64,000 bases of DNA. It comes from Cellulomonas chengniuliangii. Its GTDB lineage: Bacteria; Actinomycetota; Actinomycetes; Actinomycetales; Cellulomonadaceae. Position 1 is the first letter of the stretch. Each line of letters begins with the position of its first letter. Shown here one piece after another: positions 52,739 through 64,000 of the stretch. The notes beneath the pieces are model-generated. The model was not told where the DNA came from, did no database searches, and worked only from the letters and a program-made list of their open reading frames with translations. Position numbers and translations under genes: made by a program. Location: the NCBI RefSeq assembly GCF_024508335.1, contig NZ_CP101988.1:2418001-2482000 (forward strand), in the 5' to 3' direction.

Positions 52739-53311
52739 TCACTCGGCGAGGCCTCCAGCCAGCAGGCTGTGGACAACGGTGTCCCGGCGACCCGATTTGA
52801 AGGTCATGTGCGAGCGCAGCACGCCTTCGCGCCGGAACCCGCATCGCTGAGCTACCCGCTGCGAGGCGATGTTGTCGGGGCCGCAGGTCAGTTCCACGCG
52901 CGCGAGGTTCAGGGCGTCGAAGCCCCAATCCGTCAGCAGCCGAACGGCTGTGGTCGCGGCACCCCGACCACGCGCCGCCGTCGTGAGCCAGTACCCGATG
53001 GACGCCCGTCGCTGCGTCAGATCGACCGCGTACAGCGACACACCGCCCCACAGCATCCCCGTGCCGCACGCCGCCACCGCCAGCTGCAACTCCTGCCCCG
53101 CGATCCGCGAGCGCTGCTGGTCCTCCAAGAACCGCTGCGCGTCCTCGACGAGGTAAGGGTCAGGGGACGGCCATGTGAACGCCAGCACCTCCGGGTCAGC
53201 GAAGGCCGCATGCAGAGCGACTGCCTCGTCGGCGAGCCACGGTCGCAACAGGACGCCACCGGAGGACAAGTCCGGGTCAGGCAGCGGTAAGGCGCTCACC
53301 GCAAGCAGCAT
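52739..53311 (-). CDS. GNAT-family N-acetyltransferase (RimJ/RimL-like)
   Basis: The 190-residue protein from ATG 53311 has VLLRPWLADEAVALHAAFAD, RASIGYWLTTAARGRGAATT (acetyl-CoA pyrophosphate loop) and NIASQRVAQRCGFRREGVLR. It is an intact homologue type of the broken GNAT at 39580-40131. Substrate unknown: it could be a protein N-terminus or an antibiotic. Confidence 0.85.
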   Translation of the reverse strand: MLLAVSALPLPDPDLSSGGVLLRPWLADEAVALHAAFADPEVLAFTWPSPDPYLVEDAQRFLEDQQRSRIAGQELQLAVAACGTGMLWGGVSLYAVDLTQRRASIGYWLTTAARGRGAATTAVRLLTDWGFDALNLARVELTCGPDNIASQRVAQRCGFRREGVLRSHMTFKSGRRDTVVHSLLAGGLAE

Positions 53312-53894
53312 AGGAGCCCCGCAACCACGGGCGACCCCGCACGCACTCATCTGGCGCAAGTGGTGCGGCCGCCGGCCTGGCCTGACGCGCTCCACACCCG
53401 ACCTCTCCCTCGAAGGGCAGCCGGTCATGCTCCAGACAGGGGCCACTGCCGCACGCCGAGACCTGGTCCCGCGGTGTCTGCCCGCCGCGCTGTGGGTTTC
53501 GGCAGGGCGCGCAGGATTTCGGCGATGCAGGAGACCTGTAGCCAAGCCGTAGCGGAGGACACGGTGTTCTCGAACGACTCCGCCAGGCGTCGGCTCCGAC
53601 CCAGGCGTGCGTGGGCGACCTCCAGCCTGCTTGCCGCACCAACGTAGTCGTCCTCGCTAGGGACACAGCCGGTAAGACCTCCGGCCTCCAGCAGAGCGTC
53701 TTCCCCGGCGGTGGTGGCGGCCGATGGGGCGCTGGTCCAGCGTGGCCCTCTACGGCGAGGAGCTGGGGAACCTCGCGAGCGCTGCCAAGGTCGCCCAGCG
53801 TCCACGTCCTCTTCGGCGTGATCAACCAAGACCGGGACACCGCCGAAGCGGACGACGCGGAGCTTCCCTCCTGAACACCGGCAGCCGACATACG
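53312..53894. other. Gap with probable decayed coding sequence
   Basis: A minus-strand frame at about 53500-53680 gives EDDYVGAASRLEVAHARLGR and ESFENTVSSATAWLQVSCIA. This has the look of a helical protein but is bounded by stops and unrelated sequence. I treat it as remnant DNA and cannot name it. Confidence 0.4.
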
Positions 53895-53924
53895 TGAGGC
53901 CCGTCCCAGCAGGGACGGGCCTCA
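53895..53924. terminator. ssrA terminator hairpin
   Basis: TGAGGCCCGTCCC and GGGACGGGCCTCA pair perfectly over 13 bp around AGCA, 44 bases beyond the tmRNA 3' end on the minus strand. A close relative is at 45718. Confidence 0.75.
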
Positions 53925-53967
53925 TCGCAATCTACGAAGAGTGTCTCCGCGTTCTACGAAGACCTCA

Positions 53968-54337
53968 TGGTGGAGGTGGCGGGAATCGAACCCGCGTCCG
54001 ATGACGTGGAACCAGGACTTCTCCGGGCGCAGCTCGCTGCGCTCTTTCTCAGCCCTCGCGATCTAGCAAGCGTGTCGCGAAAGCGGGCTCAGTTGTCTAA
54101 AAGTCCCCACAGCCCCGACAACGAGGACTGTGAGCAGTGGCTCTCTAGATGACGCCAGTTACCGAGTCGAGAGCACTCTCGGGCTGACGGACTTCAGGAC
54201 TCGCTCAGGCGGCGAGTGCGAAGTCGGTGCGCTTGGAATCGGCACCTATTGGTTTGCGCGGATCGTTAACGAGATAACCGTGCGTCCTCGGCCCGCTTCT
54301 CCTGGCTGAACGACCACCGTCGAAACCGATCACCCCC
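53968..54337 (-). ncRNA. ssrA: tmRNA (transfer-messenger RNA)
   Basis: The RNA is 370 nt long. The 5' end GGGGGTGATCGGTTTCGACG (54337 downward) and the 3' end GGTTCGATTCCCGCCACC followed by TCCACCA form the tRNA-like domain with encoded CCA. The tag reading frame (54243 down to the TGA at 54205-54207) reads ADSKRTDFALAA, an actinobacterial-type tag ending LAA for ClpXP. tmRNA rescues stalled ribosomes with SmpB. Its 3' portion is duplicated at 48947-49258, and its downstream flank at 45718-45785. Confidence 0.97.
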
Positions 54338-54513
54338 ATGTGCAGTTGTCAACCGCCCGACCACCCCGGAGGGCGGACGCGCGTGGTCAGTCTACGGGAG
54401 AACGCGGCGGGCGTCGCCTAGATTCCCTCAGTCGCGGGACCGTTCGCCGCGCGCGATGGGCCGCCGAGCGCCACGATGCACGGAGCACTCCGCACCGATC
54501 CCCCGAGGTGACC

Positions 54514-55020
54514 ATGTCCGCCCCCGACCAGACGCCCGACGGCGACCGCAACGAGACCCCCACGGAGCGGATGGACCGCAACTGGAACGAGCTGCTCCAG
54601 GAGCTGCGTGTCACCCAGACGGGCGTGCAGATCCTCACGGGGTTCCTGCTGACGGTCCCGTTCCAGCAGCGCTTCGGCGATCTGGACGCCTATCAGCGGA
54701 ACCTGTACCTGGAGCTGGTGGTGTTGGCGGTGATCACGACAGGCCTGATCGTGGCGCCCGTGAGCGTGCATCGGATCCTGTTCCGCAAACGCCTGAAGGC
54801 CGAGCTGGTGTCCGCGGCGGACCGGTTGGCGCGGGCGGGCCTGGGGACGTTGGCGCTGGTGCTCTCGGGCACCGCGATGCTCATCTTCGACGTGGTGGTG
54901 GGCCGTGCGGAGGGGATCGTGGCGGGCGCCACGGTGCTCGTCGCGCTGACGGCCCTCTGGCTGGTGATCCCGTTGCGCCTGGCCCATGTCTCGGGTGACT
55001 CGCCGCGGCCGAGCCCGTAG
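54514..55020 (+). CDS. DUF6328-like membrane protein
   Basis: The 168-residue protein from ATG 54514 has the motif NWNELLQELRVTQTGVQILT, then GFLLTVPFQQRFGDLD and four hydrophobic helices (LVVLAVITTGLIVAPVSVHR, GLGTLALVLSGTAMLIFDVV and a final helix near the end). This pattern is that of DUF6328 family proteins of actinobacteria. Function unknown. It is divergent from ssrA. Confidence 0.75.
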   Translation: MSAPDQTPDGDRNETPTERMDRNWNELLQELRVTQTGVQILTGFLLTVPFQQRFGDLDAYQRNLYLELVVLAVITTGLIVAPVSVHRILFRKRLKAELVSAADRLARAGLGTLALVLSGTAMLIFDVVVGRAEGIVAGATVLVALTALWLVIPLRLAHVSGDSPRPSP

Positions 55021-55042
55021 CGGCGGACGGTGGTCCGGACGG

Positions 55043-56101
55043 CTAGACGCCCGCCGCCAGGACGTCCGCGAGCGCGTAGGACACCGGCTCCTCGAGCTGC
55101 TCGTAGGTGCACGATGACGGGTCGCGGTCGGGCCGCCAGCGCCGGAACTGGGCGACGTGCCGGAACCGGTCGCCCTCGAGGTGGTCGTAGCCGACCTCGA
55201 CGACCAGCTCGGGGCGCAGCGGGATGAAGGAGAGGTCTTTGCCGGCGCTCCACCGGCTCTGCTCGGACTCGCGCGGGGTGCGGCCGCTGGCGTCGTAGTT
55301 CCACGGGTGGTCGTCGAGCGAGGTGACCAGCGGTGCGAGCTCGGTGACGAGCTCGCGGCGCCGGGCCATCGAGAAGGCGGCGGCGACGCCCACGGACGCG
55401 AGCACCCCCTCGGACGTGTACAGGCCGAGCAGCAGGGAGCCGACGGCGTCGTCGCCGGACTTGTGCGGGCGGTACCCGGCGATCACGCAGTCGGCGGTGC
55501 GCCCGTGCTTGACCTTCGCCATGACGCGTTTGCCCGGTTGGTAGAGCAGATCGGCGGACTTCGCGACGACTCCGTCGAGCCCGGCGCCCTCGAAGCTCTG
55601 GAACCAGTCGGCGGCCACGGCCTGGTCGTCGGTCTGGGCGGTGACGTACACCTGCGGGTTGGGGCTGATGATCTGCTCGAGCCGCGCCCGGCGTTCCGCG
55701 AAGGGCGTGCCCGTCAGGTCGGCGTCGTCCAGCGCGAGCAGGTCGAACAGGATCAGCAGCGCCGGGGTCTCCCGGGCGAGCAGCCGCACCCGGGACGCGG
55801 CGGGGTGGATCCGCTGCTGGAGCGCGTCCCAGTCCAGTCCGCCGGTGGTGGCGGACGGGAGGACGATCTCCCCGTCGACCACGCACCGCTCGGGAAGGTG
55901 GGCGAGCGCCGCCTCCACGATGTCGGGGAAGTACCGCTGCATCGGGCGGGTGTTGCGGCTGCCGATCTCCACCTCGTCGCCGTCTCGGAAGACGATCGCG
56001 CGGAAGCCGTCCCACTTCGGCTCGTAGAGCTCGCCCGGGGGGATCGCCGGCACGGACTTGGCCAGCATCGGGTCCACCGGCGGCATCACAGGCAGGTCCA
56101 T
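55043..56101 (-). CDS. ligC: ATP-dependent DNA ligase, LigC type
   Basis: The 352-residue ligase has the adenylation motif YEPKWDGFRAIVFRDGDEVE (nucleophile Lys), SRNTRPMQRYFPDI, VVDGEIVL, GLDGVVAKSADLLYQPGKRV and VMAKVKHGRTADCVIAGYRP. The OB-fold part contains LVVEVGYDHLEGDRFRHVAQ and FRRWRPDRDPSSCTYEQL. The sequence follows M. tuberculosis LigC closely through its whole length. Such ligases act in alternative break repair. There is no polymerase or Ku gene beside it. ATG 56101 (MDLPVMPP) is the conserved start. Confidence 0.92.
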   Translation of the reverse strand: MDLPVMPPVDPMLAKSVPAIPPGELYEPKWDGFRAIVFRDGDEVEIGSRNTRPMQRYFPDIVEAALAHLPERCVVDGEIVLPSATTGGLDWDALQQRIHPAASRVRLLARETPALLILFDLLALDDADLTGTPFAERRARLEQIISPNPQVYVTAQTDDQAVAADWFQSFEGAGLDGVVAKSADLLYQPGKRVMAKVKHGRTADCVIAGYRPHKSGDDAVGSLLLGLYTSEGVLASVGVAAAFSMARRRELVTELAPLVTSLDDHPWNYDASGRTPRESEQSRWSAGKDLSFIPLRPELVVEVGYDHLEGDRFRHVAQFRRWRPDRDPSSCTYEQLEEPVSYALADVLAAGV

Positions 56102-56152
56102 CGGCCCAGTGTGGCCCGCACTCCGCACGCCGGCCACAGGTCGCGTCCGCGC

Positions 56153-57403
56153 CTACACCGGCCCGAATGCCAGGACGCAGTTCTGCCCGCCGAACCCGAA
56201 CGCGTTGGTGATCGCGTGCCGGACGCGCTGCTCGCGCGCGACACCGGGCACGTAGTCGAGGTCGCACTCGGGGTCGGGTGTCGCGTAGTTGATGGTCGGT
56301 GGGATGACGCCCTCGACGATGGCCATCGCGCAGAGCAGGGAGGCCAGCGTCCCGGCGGCGCCGATCAGGTGCCCGGTCATGGACTTGGGCGCCGTCACAG
56401 CCAGGCCGTCGGCGTGCGCACCGAAGGCCTGGCGCAGGGCCATGGTCTCCGTGCGGTCGTTGGCCAGGGTCGAGGTGCCGTGCGCGGCGACCAGCTCGAC
56501 GTCCGACGGGTCGAGGCGGGCTCGGCGCAGGGCCTGCGCGATGGCCTGGGCGGCGTACCGGCCGCTGGGGTCGGGGGCGACGATATGGAAGGCGTCGGAG
56601 GTCATCGCACCGCCCAGCACCTCGGCGTAGACGCGGGCGCCGCGGGCCCGGGCGTGGGAGAGCAGCTCCAGCGTGCAGACCACGGCGCCTTCGCCGAACA
56701 CGAACCCGTCGCGGTCGGCGTCGAAGGGGCGGCTGGCCTCCTGCGGGGAGTCGTTGTTGCGGGACAGCCCGCGCATGGTGGTGAGGCCGGCGAACATCAC
56801 AGGTGTGATGGCCGCGTCAGTGCCCCCGGCGATGACGACGTCCGCCTCGCCGGCCAGCAGCGTCCGGCGGGCGTCGAGCAGGGCGGCCGTCCCGCTGGCA
56901 CAGGCCAGGGCGCTGGCGTTGACCGGGCCGTGCACCCCCAGGTCGATCGCGACCTCGCAGGCCGCCATGTTGGTGAGCGACGACGCGACGAAGCTCGGGC
57001 TGATCGCCCGGATGCCGTCGAGCGCGTACGCCTCGGTGGCGTCCTGGATCTCGGGGTAGCCGGAGACGGCGCTGTTGATCACGACCCCCGCGTCGACGTC
57101 CTCAAGGCTGGGCCCCAAGCCCGCGTCGGCCACGGCCTCGCGTGACGCCGCGACGGCGAGCTGGGACGCCCGGGAGGACCGCTTGCGCCGCTTGACGGGC
57201 AGCAGCGCCGCCGGGTCGAACCCGCGGACCTCCCCCGCGATGCGGGTCGGGAACTCGGACGCGTCGAACGCGGTGATCTTGTCGACGCCGCTACGCCCCT
57301 CGAGCAGCCCCGCCCACGTCTCGGGCCACGAGTTGCCCAGCGGGGTGAGCGCCCCCATCCCGGTGATCACCACCCGCCGGTCGTCGGCCACGTGCTCGGC
57401 CAT
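56153..57403 (-). CDS. Beta-ketoacyl-ACP synthase (KAS II/FabF-type)
   Basis: The 416-residue condensing enzyme has ITGMGALTPLGNSWPETW, the nucleophile in ASALACASGTAALLDARR, the two His residues in VAAHGTSTLANDRTE and SMTGHLIGAAG, and NAFGFGGQNCVLAF at the end. The catalytic triad Cys-His-His is complete. ATG 57403 lies next to the ligase stop. With the adenylate-forming ligase and reductase upstream it forms a small lipid pathway. No ACP gene is seen nearby. Confidence 0.88.
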   Translation of the reverse strand: MAEHVADDRRVVITGMGALTPLGNSWPETWAGLLEGRSGVDKITAFDASEFPTRIAGEVRGFDPAALLPVKRRKRSSRASQLAVAASREAVADAGLGPSLEDVDAGVVINSAVSGYPEIQDATEAYALDGIRAISPSFVASSLTNMAACEVAIDLGVHGPVNASALACASGTAALLDARRTLLAGEADVVIAGGTDAAITPVMFAGLTTMRGLSRNNDSPQEASRPFDADRDGFVFGEGAVVCTLELLSHARARGARVYAEVLGGAMTSDAFHIVAPDPSGRYAAQAIAQALRRARLDPSDVELVAAHGTSTLANDRTETMALRQAFGAHADGLAVTAPKSMTGHLIGAAGTLASLLCAMAIVEGVIPPTINYATPDPECDLDYVPGVAREQRVRHAITNAFGFGGQNCVLAFGPV

Positions 57404-57404
57404 G

Positions 57405-59084
<1,680 letters not shown>

Positions 59085-59132
59085 AGTGCGGGTCCTCTCG
59101 GTCGTCGGCCGGGCATGGACGCAGGTGGGGCT

Positions 59133-59951
59133 TCAGTCCCGGCGGGGACGCTCCGGGAGGGCGATGGGCGCCGTGGCGTCGACGTGGAACGGCGGCGCGG
59201 CGATGGACAGCCCGCCGTCGACCACCAGGGTCTGGCCGGTGATGTACTCCGAGCCGGGAGAGAGCAGGAAGTCGACGGTCGCGGCCATCTCGTCGACGGT
59301 CCCGGCGCGCCCCTTGGGGATGCGGGCCAGCACGCTCTCGATCGGGGGGATGCCGTCCATCGCGTAGAAGTAGTCCAGGGAGTCGGACTGGATGAGCCCT
59401 CCACTGACGGCGTTGACGTTGATGCCGTACCCGGCGAACTCCACGGCCATGAACCGCACGAACGACTCGACGGCCGCCTTGTAGGAGCCCAGGGCCGCGT
59501 AGGTGGGGAACGCGCGGATGCTGCCGTAGCTGGTCAGCGCGACGATGCGCCCGCCCCGGTCCATCAGCGTCACAGCCTCCTGCGCGCCCAGCACGAACGG
59601 GCGCACGTTGACGCCGTAGGCGCGGTCCAGGTGGTGGGGCTTGAGGTCGACCACGTGCTTGAACGCCGCGGCTGCCGCGCTGTTCACGTAGTAGTCGAGC
59701 CGCCCGTACTCCTCGGCGACCGCGTCGAAGAGCGTCGTCACCTCCTCCGGGTTCTCGAGGTCGGCCCGCACCGCGAAGCCCCCGCCGCCCAGGCGTTTGA
59801 GCTCGCGCACCACCTCCTCGGCCAGCTCGGAGTTCTTGCGGTACCCGACCACCACCTGGCACCCGCGCTCGGCCAGCCGCTCCGCGACCCTGCGCCCGAT
59901 GCCGCGCGACCCCCCGGTCACCAGAGCGATCTTGTCGTTGCTGTGCTCCAC
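59133..59951 (-). CDS. FabL-like enoyl-[ACP] reductase (SDR)
   Basis: The 272-residue SDR has VTGGSRGIGRRVAERLAERG, VNSAAAAAFKHVVDLKPHHL, ALTSYGSIRAFPTYAALGSY with the catalytic Tyr, KAAVESFVRFMAVEFAGYGI and NVNAVSGGLIQSDSLDYFYA. VNAVSGGxIxxDxLxxF with the KAAxES helix is characteristic of FabL-type enoyl reductases. It is first in the ketosynthase/ligase group, 48 bases from the ligase. Confidence 0.8.
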   Translation of the reverse strand: MEHSNDKIALVTGGSRGIGRRVAERLAERGCQVVVGYRKNSELAEEVVRELKRLGGGGFAVRADLENPEEVTTLFDAVAEEYGRLDYYVNSAAAAAFKHVVDLKPHHLDRAYGVNVRPFVLGAQEAVTLMDRGGRIVALTSYGSIRAFPTYAALGSYKAAVESFVRFMAVEFAGYGINVNAVSGGLIQSDSLDYFYAMDGIPPIESVLARIPKGRAGTVDEMAATVDFLLSPGSEYITGQTLVVDGGLSIAAPPFHVDATAPIALPERPRRD

Positions 59952-60012
59952 GTCGTCTCCCCTGCCCCTGGTACGCCGACGTGGTCAGTCTGGCCCGGCG
60001 CCGCCTCGGTGG

Positions 60013-60855
60013 CTACACCGAGGTGAGGAAGACGTCGAACAGGTGCGGGTGGTGGGCGTGCACGAGCACCGCGAACACCACGGCGTCGAACAGCAGGTGG
60101 ACGGTCAGCACGTACGTCAGCGACGCCGTCTTGGCGTACGTGAGCCCTTGCACCAGGGCGAAGGGCACGGTCAGCAGCGGCCCCCACGACTGGTAGCCGA
60201 GCTCCCACAGGAACGACACGAACACCGCGGCCTGCAGCACGTTCGCGGTCCACATCGAGAAGTGCCTGCGGAGCAGCGCGAAGACCGTGCAGATGAAGAA
60301 CAGCTCGTCCCACGTGCCCACGGCCGCGACGCCCACGAACAGCCGGGCGATCTCCCCCGAGCCGTCCAGGGCCGGCCAGTTCTGCCACGCGCCGGAGGTC
60401 AAGAAGTACCAGGGCAGCACCAGGTACCCGGCCACGACCACGACGATCAGGTAGGTCCAGTGCACGCGCGTCCACGGCCGCCCGACCCGCCAGGGGAAGG
60501 TGATCGCGTCGTGCCGCAGCCACCAGCGCGACAGCGCGAGCGGGACGGCCACCGCCAGGGCCAGCACCACGGCGAACCGGGCGATGCCCGCGTCCGACAG
60601 GTCGGCCTTCAAGGAGATCGCGCTGATGATCCCCATGCCGACGGCGATGAGGGTGAGGTCGGCTCCGAGCGCGCGGTCCACCGCCCAGGCCAGCAGCACG
60701 CCCGCGACCAGGGGGAGGTAGGCGATCGGCCGCAGGTGCACGGCGAACAGCAGCACCGCCGAGCCGCAGACCAGCGCGGCGGCGAGCAGGCGCACGGCGG
60801 CGAGGCGCCCGGTCGGCGGCGTCGCCAGCGCAGCTCCGCGCAGGGTGTCGGTCAC
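60013..60855 (-). CDS. CPBP-like membrane protein (putative intramembrane protease)
   Basis: The 280-residue protein from GTG 60855 has eight hydrophobic helices. Near the C-terminus [40 protein letters not shown] and [20 protein letters not shown] resemble the three CPBP (Abi) motifs. In motif 1 the usual Glu-Glu is Asp-Glu and the following Arg is absent (ICTVF), so catalytic activity is uncertain. It lies upstream of the reductase on the same strand, 61 bases apart. Confidence 0.7.
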   Translation of the reverse strand: MTDTLRGAALATPPTGRLAAVRLLAAALVCGSAVLLFAVHLRPIAYLPLVAGVLLAWAVDRALGADLTLIAVGMGIISAISLKADLSDAGIARFAVVLALAVAVPLALSRWWLRHDAITFPWRVGRPWTRVHWTYLIVVVVAGYLVLPWYFLTSGAWQNWPALDGSGEIARLFVGVAAVGTWDELFFICTVFALLRRHFSMWTANVLQAAVFVSFLWELGYQSWGPLLTVPFALVQGLTYAKTASLTYVLTVHLLFDAVVFAVLVHAHHPHLFDVFLTSV

Positions 60856-60959
60856 AGCGGTACCTTCCCGCACGCCGAGCCGTCCGGCCACCGCGCGCCG
60901 ACCTCCGCGCACCCGCCGCTTCCGTCGCGAGGACGGAGCGCAGGGTCCAGAGTGGTCGG

Positions 60960-63065
<2,106 letters not shown>

Positions 63066-63068
63066 GGT

Positions 63069-63650
63069 ATGGACGAACTCCACCTTCTGCACCGCGTGAA
63101 CGCGGACAAGATCACGTCGCTGGTGACGCAAGTCGGCGACCGCTGGGACACTCCGACGTCCTACGCCAACTGGACAGTCCGAGAGCTCCTCAACCACCTC
63201 ACGGCCGAGCAGCTGTGGGCGCCTGAGCTGCTCGCGGGGCGGAGCGTCGAGGAGATCGGCGACCGCTTCGAGGGCGACCTCCTCGGGGACGACCCGCTGG
63301 CCGCGTGGCGGCTCGCGGTGGAGTCGGCGCTCGCCGCGTTCGCCGAGCCGGGCGCCCTCGAGCGCACCGTGCAGTTCAGCGACACGCCGCTGACTGCCGA
63401 CCAGTATCTCGACCAGATGGTCACCGACCTGGCCCTGCACAGCTGGGACCTGGCCACGGCCATCGACGCCGACGCCGACCTCGACCCCGCCACGGTGGAC
63501 CGCCTGCTCGTGGAGTGGACAGGCAGGGCCGAGGAGTCGCTCCGCGGCCCGATGTTCACGGGCCCGGACGAGCCGCCGTCTCCGATCGACGTCTCCGACG
63601 AGGAGGAGGCTCAGACCCGGCTGCTGGCCCTGTTCGGCCGCCGCGCCTGA
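63069..63650 (+). CDS. TIGR03086-type (mycothiol-dependent DinB-like) protein
   Basis: The 193-residue protein has an N-terminal DinB/MDMPI helix bundle (NWTVRELLNHLTAEQLWAPE with the metal His, LTADQYLDQMVTDLALHSWD with a second His). It starts 3 bases after the DUF255-protein stop, so it is cotranscribed. Typical of actinobacteria that use mycothiol. Substrate unknown. Confidence 0.82.
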   Translation: MDELHLLHRVNADKITSLVTQVGDRWDTPTSYANWTVRELLNHLTAEQLWAPELLAGRSVEEIGDRFEGDLLGDDPLAAWRLAVESALAAFAEPGALERTVQFSDTPLTADQYLDQMVTDLALHSWDLATAIDADADLDPATVDRLLVEWTGRAEESLRGPMFTGPDEPPSPIDVSDEEEAQTRLLALFGRRA

Positions 63651-63653
63651 CGC

Positions 63654-64000
63654 TCACCAGCCTCCGCCGCCGCCACCGCCCCCACCGCCGCCGGAGAACC
63701 CACCGCCTCCAGAGGACCCGGAGTCTCCCGACGATCCGGGGGTCGCGGCCAGTGACGTCGTCGCGACCTGGTTGAACCTCTCCAGGCTGCTGCCGAACGC
63801 CGCGTATGACACCCAGAACGGCCCGTGGGCGTAGGCCCCCACGTACCAGTCCGGCTCGGCCACGGCGCGGCCCTGCGCCGCGAGCGTGCCGAAGATCCCC
63901 GCCCACCGCTCCGCGAGCCCGAAGACGATCGCGTACGGCAGGTAGCGCGAGAACAGGTCCTCGCCCTCCTCGAACCGGAGCTGCTCCGCCTCCGCGGTCG
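63654..64000 (-). CDS. C-terminal end of a DUF2207-like membrane protein (5' end outside window)
   Basis: The visible part reads AEQLRFEEGEDLFSRYLPYA, IVFGLAERWAGIFGTLAAQG, WYVGAYAHGPFWVSYAAFGS and a glycine-rich tail (FSGGGGGGGGGGGW). RYLPYAIVFGLAERWA and the Gly-rich end are features of DUF2207 proteins. The gene continues beyond the right edge, and the stop is at 63654-63656. Confidence 0.8.
   Translation of the reverse strand, partial: TAEAEQLRFEEGEDLFSRYLPYAIVFGLAERWAGIFGTLAAQGRAVAEPDWYVGAYAHGPFWVSYAAFGSSLERFNQVATTSLAATPGSSGDSGSSGGGGFSGGGGGGGGGGGW

Noticed and set aside
53967-54152. Plus-strand ORF beginning VEVAGIEPASD
   Set aside because: This is antisense to tmRNA; it is a well-known false annotation arising from the T arm and acceptor sequence. 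The same false ORF appears over the partial copy at 48953-49129.
54340-54360. TTGAC motif just upstream of ssrA as a -35 box
   Set aside because: It is only about 10 bases from the tmRNA 5' end, so the spacing does not fit a -35 element. The promoter cannot be defined by eye.

Overview
The window is GC-rich DNA with dense, overlapping operons, GTG/ATG starts, mycothiol-type DinB proteins, a RskA/SigK-type sigma pair, LigC-type DNA ligase and a tmRNA tag ADSKRTDFALAA. This points to an actinobacterium, most likely a Micrococcales member of the Cellulomonas/Oerskovia kind (inference; no 16S rRNA gene is present). No rRNA, tRNA or CRISPR array was seen.

1-6.7 kb: the end of a membrane protein, then a sulfane-sulfur module (CoA-disulfide-reductase/rhodanese fusion plus a CstR-like repressor with two matching operators), rlmC, a SprT-like protein, an acyl-CoA ligase and a broken P-loop kinase. 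6.7-21.5 kb: housekeeping and accessory genes, mostly enzymes paired with their own regulators. These are SDR/TetR, an HTH + Clp-N pair, ArsR/VOC, an AKR/TetR pair, a four-gene operon (DUF4397 - sortase - SigK-like - RskA-like), two P-loop kinases, a methyltransferase and a DUF1540 protein. 21.6-30.2 kb: a galactoside operon transcribed leftward (GH42, two ABC permeases, binding protein, GH36, LacI) behind two 18-bp palindromes. It abuts a truncated histidine kinase joined in frame to its response regulator.

31-40 kb: monooxygenase/MarR, small genes and decayed fragments, then a three-gene exopolysaccharide-like operon: an SQD1-like epimerase, a BcsB-like subunit and a cellulose-synthase-like GT2, all joined by GTGA overlaps. 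A GNAT gene with an internal stop converges on it. 40.3-45.4 kb: a very large secreted SGNH + PKD + beta-helix protein and a lipoprotein, with diverged ~100-bp repeats on both sides of the lipoprotein gene.

45.7-54.3 kb is the most unusual part. Intact ssrA (tmRNA, minus strand) lies at 53968-54337. A 276-bp near-identical copy of its 3' portion lies 5023 bp away at 48947, and a third partial match to its downstream flank lies at 45718. Between these are accessory genes: a 553-aa protein of unknown function, a small ORF coupled to an HhH-GPD-like protein, an APH-type kinase, a frameshifted serine resolvase, a HAD hydrolase and a GNAT. I read this as an ssrA integration hotspot with tandem or successive islands now decaying.

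54.5-64 kb: DUF6328 protein, LigC, a lipid mini-cluster (ketosynthase, adenylate-forming ligase, FabL-like reductase), a CPBP-like membrane protein, a DUF255/YyaL-type protein, a TIGR03086-type protein and the C-terminus of a DUF2207-like protein. Long ORFs antisense to these genes are codon-bias shadows and are not annotated.
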